This document shows positions 32,537 through 45,137 of a stretch of 64,000 nt of DNA, piece after piece. The notes under the pieces were generated by a model. That model saw only the letters and a list, made by a program, of their open reading frames with translations. It searched no databases and had not been told where the DNA came from. Where the stretch lies: contig JAHQIY010000007.1 in assembly GCA_019054805.1 (NCBI GenBank), forward strand, positions 4,159,501 to 4,223,500, read 5' to 3'. Within the stretch, counting starts at the first letter, position 1. Each line of letters starts with the position of its first letter. The stretch is from Brachionus manjavacas (Eukaryota > Rotifera > Eurotatoria > Ploima > Brachionidae). The position numbers were made by a program, and so were the translations under genes.

Positions 32537-32775
32537 AATCTATAAATAAATTATTTAATAAATAAATAAATTTTAATAATGTTTTTATCTTTTCTTTTTG
32601 ATGATAATAAAAGCAATAAAAGATAATTTTTGTTGTTATTAAAAAAAAATAAAAACTCACTTAAAAAAAACTTTATTTTCTTATTTTTAAACTTTATTTA
32701 TTTTCTCACTCTCTAACAGAAAAAATTTAATTTTAATAAAACTTTCCAAAGAAAATTTCTTTAACAACTTTCTTC

Positions 32776-33138
32776 GGTTTATTAAAGTTCAGTACAGAAG
32801 AACAGAACAAAGTGTAAAAAATTTAAATAAATTTTTTTCCAAAAGTTTAAAATTAGTTCTGTGAATGCAGCATCGTGCAACATTCAAAGTTGCATCAACC
32901 AAAAAATTCTGCAAATGGTGTGCAAAATCTCTGCAAAATGCACTACGCTCGATAATATTGAATTTCATTTCTGCTTATCTCTGCAAATTTAAAAGACCTT
33001 GGCATTTGATGCAACTTTGAATTTTGCACTATGCTGCACTCAAAGAACTAATTTCAAACTTTTAGAAAAAAAGTTATTTAATTTTTTTACATTTATTTCT
33101 GTTCTTTTTATCATTTTGTACTGAATTTCACAAAACCC
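32776..33138. mobile_element. Foldback/TIR element, family C copy 2
   Basis: Two arms of about 130 bases (roughly 32776-32922 and 33000-33138) are imperfect reverse complements: gttctgtgaatgcagcatcg on the left faces the inverted gttctttgagtgcagcatag on the right, and both contain ttcaaagttgcatcaa. The outer right end (gggttttgtgaaattcagtac inverted) resembles the GGGGTTGTGAAGTTC end of the element at 14654. The target duplication is uncertain (ctttcttc and ctttttcc). Confidence 0.65.
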
Positions 33139-33672
33139 TTTTTCCTCAAAATTTAATCATAAATCCTTAAATTTCTAATGATTTTCTTATGATCCTTTAA
33201 AGAATCATTGGCTTTCCATTACTTTTGAGTTGGCTGGGATATTATTAGCATTAGAATAAAATAGTGCTATTCATGCTAATTCTATATATGTGCTAAAAAA
33301 TGACAATTTTAACATTATTTTTTAGGCAAAATTAGTAAAAGTCATTTAACTTGATTTAGACTTTATAAAAATAAGCAGAAAATTGAAAAAAAAAATCATT
33401 TAAATTAACTTGGTTCGTTTTAATGAAAAATTTATTCAATAAAATTTTGAAACTATTAAAATATTTTTTTTAATTTTTAATCATTTAATTAAACAAACTT
33501 AATCCCAAAGTTTTTTTTTTAAATAAAAATATATTTGTGAATAACTATTTTTAATTAAACTCTTACTGTCAAGAGCTAATTGTTGTCATAGAAACTCGAT
33601 TAACTCTTATTCAAATTTTTAATTTTTACTTTATCAAATAAAAAATACAAAACCGGGACCTAAAGACCAATA

Positions 33673-35987
33673 ATGACAAGCGAAGTGAGACTTTTTCGTA
33701 AACCAAGGCGTCCCAAACTTGAAAAACTTGAGTTAAACAAAATTGATAACTCACTCTCTGAAGATGACATACTAAACACCACATTATCCGAAACTAATTC
33801 TACACAATCAACAGACCGAGAAATAATCAACCCAAATTATATAAATGCATTTAGGTTGCCCAATATATCAGGCCAAAACTCGAAAAGTAAACTGCTTGCT
33901 ACTACTGAAGACAGCAATATTCCGATGCCGAAAAACAGCTTCAAAACAATGTCAGCGAGCTCAATCTCATCAATAACCGAATCTTCTGTGGACACCGTAT
34001 TTAATGAGAGGCCACCAAAATATCGACCAAATATGCGAACAATTATGTCAAGTGTTTATCACAATAGAAATTCTGTTCAACATCGAAAAAGTATTCTTTC
34101 TGTATTAAAGCCTAGCAGAATGACCGGACCTGATCCTTTGCCGCAGCGTCCATTAAAATATCACAATTCTGATATAATAGAAAAAAAAAATTTCTATGAC
34201 AATTTAACCTATGAAAATGACTATTTGGACCCAATTGAAGTCAAAAAACAAAATGAATACCACTTTAACTTGAATGACTTTTTTGCCAAAGAGAATTACA
34301 ACCAAAATTTGGTAGACTTTTGCTATGAAAAGGTCTGTGTGTCTTCTTACAATTATAAAAAATTATCCAATCTTCTATCAGAGCGAATTCAGCTGGAAAA
34401 ATTCCCTAACAGAGGACAGGTATTTAAAATTTCTTTTTGCTGTCGGTGTTGTGAATTTCAATTGCAAATTTAACAAAAATTCTTTCTTTTTTGATAAATT
34501 AAAGTAAAAGATAATAAGATATATTTAGAAAAAAATAATTCAACAAAGTGCAACGTACTTAATATAATTTGCACCTTTCTTCCCTAAAATATGATCTTTT
34601 TTTACTTTTTTTATTAAATCAAATCAATAATCAATTTAAATCTTATTGATTTTTATTTTTTGTCTTTTTTTTTACATGAAAATAATTTTTGTTAGTTAAA
34701 AAAAGGACAACTAAGTATGCTTAACTTTGTTGCAGTATTTTTTCCAAACATTTTTTAAAATCTTTAACTTTAATTTATCAACTTTTAATTTGTATCTGAA
34801 TTTCACAATACCTTTGCTGTCAAGATTTAAATTTTGTTGTGAAGCTGAATGTCCAAACCTTGGTGCCAGATATTGAGCCAGTTGAAATGAATAGAAAACC
34901 ATTTAGACAAGCAATGATCGAAATGGCAAGTTATTTGAAAAACGAGTTAAGTCAAAAAACGGGGGCGAATTTGAAAGCTCGGCTAAATCCGGTTTCGAGT
35001 TGGCCAAAAAAAAGTGGCACACAAACAGAAATTGTACTTTACGAAGACACGGAAGAAAAAAAAGAACCAAAAGATGAAGAAGAAATAAATGCAAGCCAAA
35101 TTGCAGTAATTGATAGCTTGCTAAGAAATGGCCTAGCTCTCAGCTTGAAAGCTCACTTTATTGACACTTTGCCAGATCTATCCAGCCTTAGAAACACGCT
35201 AGTATACATTAATTTATCATTTAACAATTTTAAAGATTTTCCCCTTGAATTACTTGTGTTTACTCAATTGGAAGCAATTAAACTCCGCAGCAATCCGATA
35301 AAATATTTGCCAGAAAAATTTGGCAATTTTCAAAATCTAAAAATATTAAGTTTGGCTTATTGCTTGCTAAAAGAGATGCCTAGCTGTATCTTTGAGCTTC
35401 AGAGTCTAATAGATCTCGATCTTTCTTATAATCAGTTGAATCATTTAGAGCAGAATATACTTCGACTTGTTTCGTTGAAAACTCTGAACATGGAAGGAAA
35501 TGAACTTGAAGTGTTGCCTTGTTGTATGCTAAAAATGAAAAATTTAGAAATTCTTAATGTCAAAAATAATTATCTTCATCCGTTGATTTGGCGTAACAAA
35601 ATGGCTAATAAAGTGCAAGTATTTTGTGATTTAAAATTTAAAATGTTCATTATTTAAAATAATTAAAAGCGATTGTTTGACATGAGTGCAGTGGTGTTTG
35701 AGAAACATTTTGGGGAGATGTCACAAAAGTTCCAGCAATTGTCATTCGAAGTTCAAGAAAAAATCGAAAAGTAAAATTTAATTTTAGAATATAAAGAAAG
35801 ATTTTTAATTTTTTTATTTAGAAATTTTTATAGATGTGACATTTGTGATGGAAAACGATTTGGTGACGGATTGAAACTTATCAAGCCTTGTGAAAAAATT
35901 TTCGGTGTTAGATTTTTACCGTTTCTATTCATTTCATGCTCATTAGAATGCTTAAATCAATTCAAAGCTAAAAAATATTTGGTTTGA
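33673..35987 (+). CDS. LRRC63: Leucine-rich-repeat protein, LRRC63-like, four exons
   Basis: Exons 33673-34419, 34845-35618, 35670-35770 and 35834-35987 join in phase to 591 residues; human LRRC63 is about the same size. Residues 1-250 are polar and poorly ordered, starting with a basic FRKPRRPKLEKLEL. Residues about 368-490 hold five or six LRRs of the LxxLxLxxNxLxxLP type (LVYINLSFNNF, LEAIKLRSNPIKYLP, LKILSLAYC, LIDLDLSYNQL, LKTLNMEGNELEVLP, LEILNVKNNYLHPL). The C-terminus has a cysteine cluster, CDICDGKRFGDG and later PCEK and SCSLEC, suggesting a small zinc-binding fold. The second exon is entered from the acceptor before 34845; reading it alone would give a false GTG start. Function is unknown in the family. 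The LRRC63 assignment rests on length, LRR position and the cysteine tail as I recall them, so it is moderate. Confidence 0.7.
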
Positions 35988-37226
35988 TTGAATTTTTAGT
36001 TCCCGTGGCTTATCAGGTGTTAATAAAAAAAATTTATTTTTAAATTATTAGCCAAAATTTATGTGATCATCGATGTTACTGTGGCTAATTTTATTCAACC
36101 AAACAACTTAAGAAAAATAATACATTTTAAATAAAGAAGTTGTTTCAATGTAGTTAATTATTTTTATACTTGAGAAGAGCGAGACCTTCAATTCATTTTG
36201 CGTTTAAAAAATACTTATTTTTTGTTTTTTTGAAAGTATCAATCCTAAAATCAAAACAAAATTTTTCAATTTTATCATTTTTTGTATTTAAAATTAAAAA
36301 TTTGTGCGCAAAAATTAATTCAATCTTTTTTAAAAATTTTATGCCGAGAGTTTTAAATTTTTGTGTGTCAAATTTTTTACATTCTTTTAATTTTATTTAA
36401 TAACAGTAATAAGTAAAAGCTGCAACAAGCAATTTTGTGAAGATGTTTTAAAGGAAATTTCAATGATAGCTAAATGCACAGTGATCCATTAACTTTGAAG
36501 ACCTAAAATTACGATATTTTTAGTTCTTTTTTTTATAAATAGTTTTTGACCAATTTTTGCTTTTAAAAAAATTGTCCTAAATTTTTTAAATAAAGATGAC
36601 CATTCATTTAAACTATTAGGTTAATTTATGAAAGATATTTTTTTGAAAACCTTAGTTTCTTATCATTTTTTTGTAAATAAAATTAATTGTTTAAAATTTT
36701 GATTCTACCTTGATTACAATTTGAATAATTTTCTAATTATAATAGGTTAATAATATTTCCTTTTTGTCCATTGATATGATTGAAAATGATTTTAAAAAAT
36801 AGTGTATCCTAAACTATTGATGCAATAAAATAGAGATTTGAACCCATTAACGTAATCATCCGAATTGAGTGACATGTATTTAAAATAGAGTTCTCTTTTT
36901 TAGTGACATGTAATTAAAAGTGAACACATTTTAATACTATTAATAATTGTTAAAGAGTATATAAAATTCTTTAAAAAATGAAAATTGAATAAGTTATGTT
37001 TTTTAACTATGTTAAAGTTGAATGTTTTTTTTAAAAAGAGTCAAATTAATTCATTATTTTAGGCATGTCATTATTTGATTTAGTAACATGTCACTAAATT
37101 CTGATAATTACGTTATTCCCTTTTTTAATAAACTGAATTATAAATTTTTATAAAAAAGATTCCACTCTATTTTAGGAAGATAAGCTCTAACAAAAATTAG
37201 TCATAAATTCAATTCAAAAAATATTA
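35988..37226. other. Intergenic AT-rich DNA after the LRR gene
   Basis: Presumed 3' UTR, then AT-rich DNA. The motif agtgacatgta recurs near 36868, 36902 and (inverted or diverged) 37080-37095, possibly debris of the transposon whose coding relic starts at 37227. No gene is recognised. Confidence 0.45.
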
Positions 37227-37436
37227 TTGCCTCGTTCAAACAATAGCCTAAAAGCTTGGCATGAAACTGTAGCTCAAGAAATAAATTCTCATCCCAATCT
37301 AAATAAACTCATTGATCACTTTATCAAAGAACAGCATATGGCAGAAATATTCCTGAAGCAAACAAATGTGGCTATCTTCGAATTAAAAAAGAGATTAAAA
37401 GAGATGAAGAAACTTTATTTTTATATAGTAATTTAA
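37227..37436 (+). pseudogene. Mutator-like/FLYWCH transposase C-terminal relic
   Basis: The frame opens LPRSNNSLKAWHETVAQEIN and continues through HPNLNKLIDHFIKEQHMAE and a basic coiled stretch to a TAA. The pattern R-x-N-N-x-(V/L)-x-x-W-H, then H-P-x-(I/L)-x-x-(L/F)-I, then K-x-E-Q is typical of the region after the catalytic domain in MULE transposases of FLYWCH-type elements. The frame begins with TTG and there is no catalytic DDE region upstream, so it is a truncated relic. Confidence 0.5.
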
Positions 37437-38488
37437 TGGATAAATTAATTAATATTTTCAAATGATAATAATGAATAATAATTTTTTGTCAGTAAGACTT
37501 TTCAATGACTTAATAATTTTTCTGCATAATTTCTTTATTTTTATTTTAACTAATCATTTTTCGCGATAAAAAAATTTTCTATCAAATTAATTTTGATACA
37601 ATGAGTCAGTCCCAGTTAAAGGAAGTTGTTTTAATACAAATAATTAAAAGTTAATTATGTTTTTATCCCAAGTGTAATAAAACTTCAAATTGTAGTGGAA
37701 AAATGTTTTTTAATTTTTACTTATTCAGATTCAATTAGAAAACAAAAATAGAAAAATTTAATAATTAAGCTCTAAATTTTTGCAATATCCTGTATAATAT
37801 GAACTAGCTGAACCTAACAATCAATTTTTGGTGAAAACAAATAGTAATTGAGGATTAAGTTATAGATTCCTCCCTTTTCAACTTTTTTTAAAGAATATAA
37901 AAATCACACTTTTATGTGTATCAAAGAGTTTATAGAATCTTTTTATATATTTCTTTAGTGAATAATCAGACCCATGCTTTATCTATTTTTTCAGAATAAA
38001 ATTTTTAATTAGTTTTTTATCAGAAGCATTTAGTATTCTAATATAATCCAACTTGTTTATTTACCAGAAAAGGCAATTTAGAAAAATGATAATTATAATT
38101 ATCTTAAATTAGAATTCTTAGACACAAGTTTTTTAAATTTCATTGCTGTTAAATATTTTGGAATTAATTTATGCTATTTAAACAAATAAAATTTTTCAGT
38201 AAATTCCATTTAAGAGGTGCTAGTAATGAGTGCAGCAGACCTTTTTCCTATCAAGACGGTCTGTATTTCGCATTGCATCAAACATAAAAAAAACAAACAA
38301 AACAATGGTTTTACGAAATTGAAATACAAATTGTAATTACAAAAATTCTTCCTTTTTTGAGAAACTAAATACAATAAAATAAGTTAAAAGTATTCTTCTT
38401 TTCATACTTAGTTGTACCTTTTTCATCTAAAATAAATTTTCTATTGTTAATATAAGACAAAAAGATAAAAAATAAATAAGATTTGAAT
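37437..38488. other. AT-rich DNA between two mobile-element relics
   Basis: Nothing recognisable apart from a small less AT-rich block at about 38215-38285 (gagtgcagcagacc, atcaagacggtctg). No gene. Confidence 0.45.
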
Positions 38489-39713
38489 TGGTCTAATTTT
38501 TTGTGTTTGAATTACAAAATGTATCAAATGTTGAAATAAAATTTAAAAAGTGCGATGTTTCAAATTATTTTTTAGTCTCAAAAAAAAATAATTTTAAGTT
38601 AATATTGCAAGCATTTTCATATTTGAACTCTTTGGTGAAATAGAATGAGATTAATTTTTGTTTGGTAATTAGTAAAAAACATTGAAAATTCTTTTTAAGC
38701 TTCTAAACATTCATTTTTTTTTGATCAAATGCTCCTTCAGCATATGAAAATAAAAACTATGAAAAAACCAAAAATAAAATTAAATAGGATAAAAAAATAA
38801 AAAAAATGAATAAAAAAAAAATAATTCATCCAGATTAAAGTTTATATTCAATTGTTGAAAAACTGGGTCTAGTCGGTTAGGTGAACCATTGTTCACTTAT
38901 TATCCAAAAATTCTTGTTCTCACGTTTTGTGAACTATTGGTTCACCCAATTTTTTGTTCACGTAAAGGTGAACTAAAATACAATTAGGTGGACAAATTGA
39001 ATAAAGCTATTTATTAGATTTCCTAATTCTCGTAACTGATATGAAAATTAGTTATTTTTAGTTTTTTGTTTTAATTTGAAGGAGCTTTAAAAATAGCTTA
39101 GCATTTGCTCTGATCTTATTGACTTGGTATTACTCTTTCAACAATCCCAAATACCCAAATGAATCTTTGCCTTTCAGCACAAAATAATAAAAATTAAAGA
39201 AAATTAAAATTAATGATCCCCCTTTTAAGTGTTTGATTTTGGTGAAATGTTGGCTGACCGGTGGCTGGACCACGAGTCAGTCGTTTTTATTAGGAAAATA
39301 ATTAAAAAGTTGCCCGAAGTGTTACCGGCAGCTTTCGAACTTTATTTTAATATTTTAATAAAAACGACTGACTCGTGGTCAAGCCACTGGTCAAGGTGAA
39401 AATAGATTCATCTATTTGGCAAAATTTACCTACTCCACCCAACTTTAAATTTTCTATGTAATTATTTTTCCTATCTTATTTTTAACATTGCATTAGCTCT
39501 TTTCTAAATAGATAAAAAAAAAATTTCAAAAAAGGTGAACAATTTTTAGATTAGGTCAACTAATGGTTCATTAAACCTGAGAACAAGAATTGTTCAAGTA
39601 ACAGGTGAACCATAGTTTACCTAAGCGACTAAACCCGAAAAACTTTGTTTTCTTCTTATAAAATTTTGACTTGATAATTTACTTTCGTTTGGCACATTTT
39701 AACAAATACTTAA
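38489..39713 (-). mobile_element. Non-autonomous TIR element, family A copy 3 (inverted, one end lost)
   Basis: It begins with the family A terminal repeat (ttggtctaattttttgtgtt, then aaaaagtgcgatgtttcaaa) and runs in the opposite orientation to copies 1 and 2, ending at cattttaacaaatacttaag without the second terminal repeat. It contains a second, internal pair of inverted arms: about 38868-38960 (gtctagtcggttaggtgaac) against about 39560-39650 (inverted, gggtttagtcgcttaggtaaac), both with cttgttctca. The gtgaac/gttcac motifs within the arms form several smaller hairpins. A 147-base insertion sits at 39248-39394. Confidence 0.75.
39248..39394. mobile_element. 147-base palindromic insertion nested in family A copy 3
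   Basis: The arms ctgaccggtggctggaccac (from 39254) and the inverted ttgaccagtggcttgaccac (right end 39394) pair over roughly 38 bases and continue through gagtcagtcgtttttatta. The insertion is bounded by a 7-base direct repeat GGTGAAA at 39241-39247 and 39395-39401. Copies 1 and 2 of the host element lack it at the equivalent place, so this is an occupied versus empty site comparison within the window. Confidence 0.75.
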
Positions 39714-42546
39714 GATGCTAAAAGTATGATGAAAATAAATGCAAAAAATTTTATTATAAGCTGAGTTGAGCAGTTCAAAGACATAAGCAAAATTAGTAAT
39801 GAAGGCATAACAAACATATCTCCTTCAATAAAGAGAAGAGTTCTAGCTCAAGAGACTATTTCACAAGCCAAAAGGTCTAATTAAAATGTAATTTTTCAAT
39901 TTTGATAATTATTTTATGACTAAATATTTTTTTAGTAAGAACTTTTCGATTTTGAGAAAAAAAAATTTTTAAATTTTATTTTTTTTGTCAGGCCCAATGT
40001 CGGATATAAATAATTAAAAATGAAAAATTAATTCTTTAAAGCTATAAGCAATCAATCTTTTTTAGTTGTTAAAAACTTTCCAAATTCGTTTTTTCTATTT
40101 AAACTTATTTAATTTTTATTATACCTTACTTAAAAATAATTAATTTAATTAATTTTTATTTTTATTTTGTAATCAATAAGAACTTCAGCTAGGTACAAAT
40201 GAAAAATATTAATAAATTTGTATCTCTACTGGCCTTTTTATTTGAATCTCTCTCAATATCTAATTTTTCTTCATAATTGCTTAGAATTCAATTCATTCTA
40301 TAGTTTAATATTTTTAAAGCCTTTGAAAATTTTCAGCATCTGGATCAAATTTTCTAGACAGACCACACTTTTTTATTTATTTTATTTTTATACAATAAAC
40401 ACCTTCGGGTCGATGTTAGAATTAAAAAAATAAATAAAAGAAGAAAATCAAAGATAAAAGTAATGATTCAGTTGTTTCTAAATTTTAAGATCTAATTTTT
40501 AATTATTTATAATTTTACGAATTCTTAACCCCTTTTCTCTACTTTGCTCATTTTTTTTCAAATCTTTTCAAACCAAGCAAATCATTATACAAAATTAAAG
40601 AGCAAAAAAAAACTGAACTGGCTGAGGGTTCCGATAAATCAAGATAAAAAAAATTATCATAAAAATTTATTTTAAAGTTTATTGTAAATTGAAATAAATT
40701 TATTTTCCATTTTAGTTACTCTTTTTAAGGTTCGCGCGTAGCAAACAACAGACTGTGAATTTTCAAAATTTGACTCAAAATTATTAATCTCCATACTTGA
40801 AAGCCTGAAAAATTTTATTTAAAAATATCATATTTTTAAGGTGTGGTCAAAAATAAAAATTTTTGAGTAATCAGAATTCATTGTTAAATTAGTTGATTTT
40901 TCTTTTTGTAGTTTACTTGATCAATTTTTGTTAAATAATTAGTTTTCTAATTATTATATCGATCAATTCTAACTATCTACAAAATAAAAAATTTTGACTT
41001 TTTATAAAAATAATTAGTTTTAAAACTCAATTTTTTCGATTTTTTTGTTAAAATTCTAAAAATAAGTTATCTCAACATTTATTTAGAAATTTGACAAAAA
41101 AAAATTATAATTCAGATTAATATTTTAAAATCAGTCAGATAACTCCGTAGTTTTTCTAGACGCAAGCCTTAAATGACAAATTTGTCAAAAAGAGTTTTAA
41201 TTCTTTTAATATGAGTTTCTAAAATCTTGGCTTATTGACTAAATATAGTTTATTTTTTGCAATACCTGTAATCAAAAATCGTGATTTTTTTTTTCTTAAA
41301 AAATAAAGAAAAAGAATTATTTCCTACCTAAGAATCAATTTTATCTTTCAATGTTGCTCATATTACATAAAAAAATATTTACTTTTTTTTAATTTATTAA
41401 ACACACCATCAATAAATTTAATAATCACAGTTTGAAAATACTAAATTATAAGTTCTAAAAAATTTATCAGCTAAAATACGTTAATCATCTTTATTATCTA
41501 ATTATTTTGACAGTGAATTTTTATTTCAAACCAAGACAAATGAAACTCAAAATTTTATCGTAAATATTGGCTGTTAAATAAAAATTAAAAATATATATTT
41601 ACATTTATTTACATTTATAAATATTTAAGTATTTCTGATTAAAAAATACGGTTTTTGGTTAATTTTTTTTTTATATTTTTAATCAACAACATTTAAACTT
41701 GGATTTAGAGTAAGTAAACTTGAATAAACGTGTCGATGCCGGATTTTGCATTTAATTAAAGTATTTTTTTAATTTTATTAATAAATAATGCTTAAAAAAT
41801 TTCATAATTTAATTTTTTGTGATCACAATAATTTTAAAATAAATATTCATTTTAAATACAAAATCTTAGAACCTCAAATTTTTTTAAATAACAAATAAAA
41901 ATAGATTAACATACAGATACATGTCTAAATTTAAATAAAAATTTTCTGAAATTTAAATGATCAATGTTCATTGTGAAAATTTCGTTTTAAAACTTTGATA
42001 GCTTGCATAAGAAAAAACCCAAAATTGCATTAGTTCACAAAAAAGATAAATTCGCTGAACCACTTGGCCAAGCATCCAATAAATAGCTTCACAAGAATGT
42101 TTGAATTATGTTAACAAATTTTAGATTTACATTGAATTTAAAAGATGTTTTCTTTGGCTTAATGCAACTGATATCAGCTACATGGCTGCTACATGTGGAA
42201 CCAACAGACCACCTAGTTCGCTCGCGATTCTTAAAATAGTAAAATCCGTTTAGATCAAATTTTGACGATCATGCACATAGTTAGACAATTACAAGGGATA
42301 CAGAAATATATTAATAGCCGAATAAACAAGATACATAGTTTAATAATCAATTTATTAAATAAAAAAATTAGGATTTAATTTAAAACAAAATTATAAATTA
42401 GGGATACACATAACTCATGCTTTCCTCCGAGATTCCTTTTAGTTTTATACAAAATTTAAACATCTAAAGTAAACACTGTTAAAGGCAATTTTTTTTCTTT
42501 CATAAAAACGAGATGTGTGTTAACAAATTTTTTTTTTCTTTTTTTT
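39714..42546. other. AT-rich DNA downstream of the PCBP-like gene
   Basis: No gene is recognised; ORFs such as 40218-40433 have no family pattern. The part from about 42000 to 42546 is probably the 3' UTR of the minus-strand PCBP-like gene, with a slightly less AT-rich block at 42170-42300. Confidence 0.45.
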
Positions 42547-44636
42547 TTAGTATGGCTTAAAATGCAATTGTTGTCTTTTGAGGTCTCGGTTCAGATTTTT
42601 GCTTACGAAATGGTGCTGATACTGCATATTAACTTGATTTATTTGCTCCGGGTAGGACACTAGGACCGGTTGAACCATCGACTGAAGCACTAGATTTGCT
42701 TTAAAAAGGTTATTTGAGTCTATTTCATTAGGGTTAGCTGAGTTAGGCACGATTACATCTATTGAATTTTGTGAAACCGGCGACGATGTGCTTGAAGTTG
42801 GCGTAGTCGAGCCGCTCGTTAACACTATTGAGCTGTTAGCATATAAACTAGCTGCATATGCATTTGTACTTAATTTTTTTAGTCATTAGAGTTAAGAAAT
42901 AAATAGCTTTTATTTTTTTTTGTTCTAAAGACAGGGATACATGCACAAGTTAGTCAGCACATAGATACAATGAGCCAGAAAGAAAAATGGAAAATTTTTA
43001 TTTACCTTGCATTAATCAAGAATTGAGCTAGCTGGATTTGGTCTGGAGTTCCGCTGATACTGACATGACGGTCTGGATTGCCGTCCTCTAAATCTGCTAT
43101 TTTAATATTTGCACCGCTAACCAGGCGAATTTCGCTGATCTTCTGACCACCTCGTCCAATTATACATCCAATTAAATCATTTGGAATAGTCATTTCATGG
43201 GTCTGGACCACAGACCGGGCTGCGGATGATACCGTTGAATTACCGGTGGATGGCACCGCCACTGTGGGGTTCACTGTTACTGGCTGAGGGGTTTGATTAT
43301 GCAATACAGTGGCTTTAGACGAAATTATTTTAGTCAATGTAGAAAATTAATAGAGTAAATTTGGGAAAGAGACATTCAAGGGCAGTAAAAGTGAGTGTAA
43401 TGATGATTTGAATGGTTACCTGGTCTAGGTACAAGGGAGCTATTAATTAGAGGCGCTAGAAAGTTTTGAAGGTAATGCGCCCAAATCTTTAGACCTACTT
43501 TAGAGATTTTTGTTAGACTATGTTTCATAAAAAAAATAAAAATTATTTAATTTTGTTACATTTAATTTAAGGCCTTGGTCGATTCAAGTCAAGTTTTTAT
43601 TATGATTTTTTATATTATTTCAAAATTATTATTTTCTTGTCCGAATTGACCAGAACCTTGGAAATAAATCTAAGGGTTTTGAACAATTTAAGTTATTTTT
43701 TTTGTTGACATTTAGACTCACTTTCGTCATATCGGTAGAAATAAGCTTAGAATTATTTTTTATTAGAAAAAATGAACAACTAGATGGGCCAAAGTTAAAT
43801 TACCAGCAAGCGGGGGAGGCGCAGGTGCAGGTACTTGACTAATCGCTCCAATCTGGATCAGTTTAGCTACTTCACTAGCAGGGATCGGAATTGCATATTG
43901 ACCTTGAATTTGGTAGGCCTGACCATGGGCGAACACAATTGGTGCAGTAATTGGTTGTGTGCTAGCACTGGACCTAGGCTTGTAAGACAGAGTGTCGCCT
44001 TTAGCTGGGCTCTCAATTAAAATTTCGGCAACATATTTGAAGCACTCGATTATAGAATCGTATTTGCCGCTGAGAGTGACAGCTCGTTCAGTTGATCCGG
44101 GTAGCATTTCGCTTGCCACCTGAATACTGGCACCGGTTTTCTTTAAACCAAAAAGATTAAAATTTTCAAATTATTTTATTTTTAATTTTATTTTTTTAAT
44201 TCACCTCTCTGATCTCTTTTATTTTGCTTCCACTTTTTCCAATTATTGATCCACACTGGCTGGCAGGTACAATCAACCGCAGAGTGATGGGAGGCATGGT
44301 GCCGCTTGTACATGTTTGTCTAGAGTCGTCTTCAAATTTTTTGCATATCAAAGAAAATGCTTTATTAGCGTTCTCAACATGACTGTTTATAGTCACAATT
44401 CGTTCCGGGGTAGAGCCGTCCGAAATGGTGATCCGGGCGCCACTCAGCTCCCGAATACTTTTTATATTATCTCCTTTCTGCTCAACAAAAAATAAAATCC
44501 TATTCATTCTTAATTATTTTTAAATAAATACTTTTCCAATAATGCTTCCAACTTCTTTGCCCTGCATCAGCAACCGTATGGTCACGAAATTTTCCTGCTT
44601 GCCATTTGTGCCATTTGCTTCAGTTTTATCATTCAT
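42547..44636 (-). CDS. PCBP: Poly(rC)-binding protein-like, three KH domains, six exons
   Basis: Minus-strand exons in order: 44636-44532, 44477-44205, 44140-43804, 43497-43420, 43312-43006 and 42868-42547. They join in phase to 473 residues (vertebrate PCBPs have about 350-400). The family binds C-rich single-stranded RNA and controls mRNA stability, splicing and translation. KH1 (about 17-87) has LLMQGKEVGSIIGKKGDNIK; KH2 (about 100-165) has LIVPASQCGSIIGKSGSKIK; KH3 (about 302-366) has IPNDLIGCIIGRGGQKISEI. All three GxxG loops are intact. The KH2-KH3 linker is long and contains AYQIQGQYAIP, typical of PCBPs. The 78-base fourth exon is inferred only from splice sites and phase and may be an alternative cassette. 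It could equally be called mub after the fly orthologue. The start is the ATG before NDKTEANG; upstream untranslated exons are likely in the long AT-rich region beyond. Confidence 0.85.
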
Positions 44637-45137
44637 TGTTGGACGTTTGATTAAATTAAACAAAAAAAAACAACAGGAAGAAATAAATTTATTTGCTATA
44701 TAATTTTTTGTTCACGGTAATTAATTTTATTTAGTTACTTTGGCTTACCATTTCGATCTAAAATGTTCAATAAAGAAGTCATTAAAGTATTATCACAGAT
44801 TCGCATGAATAAATCGGAAATTGTTTAAATTTAAAATTAAAAAAAGAGAAAAATTTTATTTCTAAAAATTTTATTTGTGTTCAATATCCTATTTTCTGCT
44901 AGTTCCGTATGAATCTTTATTGATTTTTTTATCGATTTTAGACTTTAATGAAAGTGTAACATACGAACAATTTGCGCTTCCTTGATTACAAAAAATATCT
45001 AATTCTATTTTTTGACGACACGGGAATCAAAAACTAATAAACTGCTTAGAAAATTTAATTGTCAAGTTTTATTAGAAATTTTTAGCTGAAAAAGAAGAGT
45101 GTTGAGAACAAGACTGAGTTCAAATTTGCAAGGGATT

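Noticed and set aside
32303-32545. 80-codon ORF as a gene
   Set aside because: It is read-through of the right end and terminal repeat of family A copy 2.
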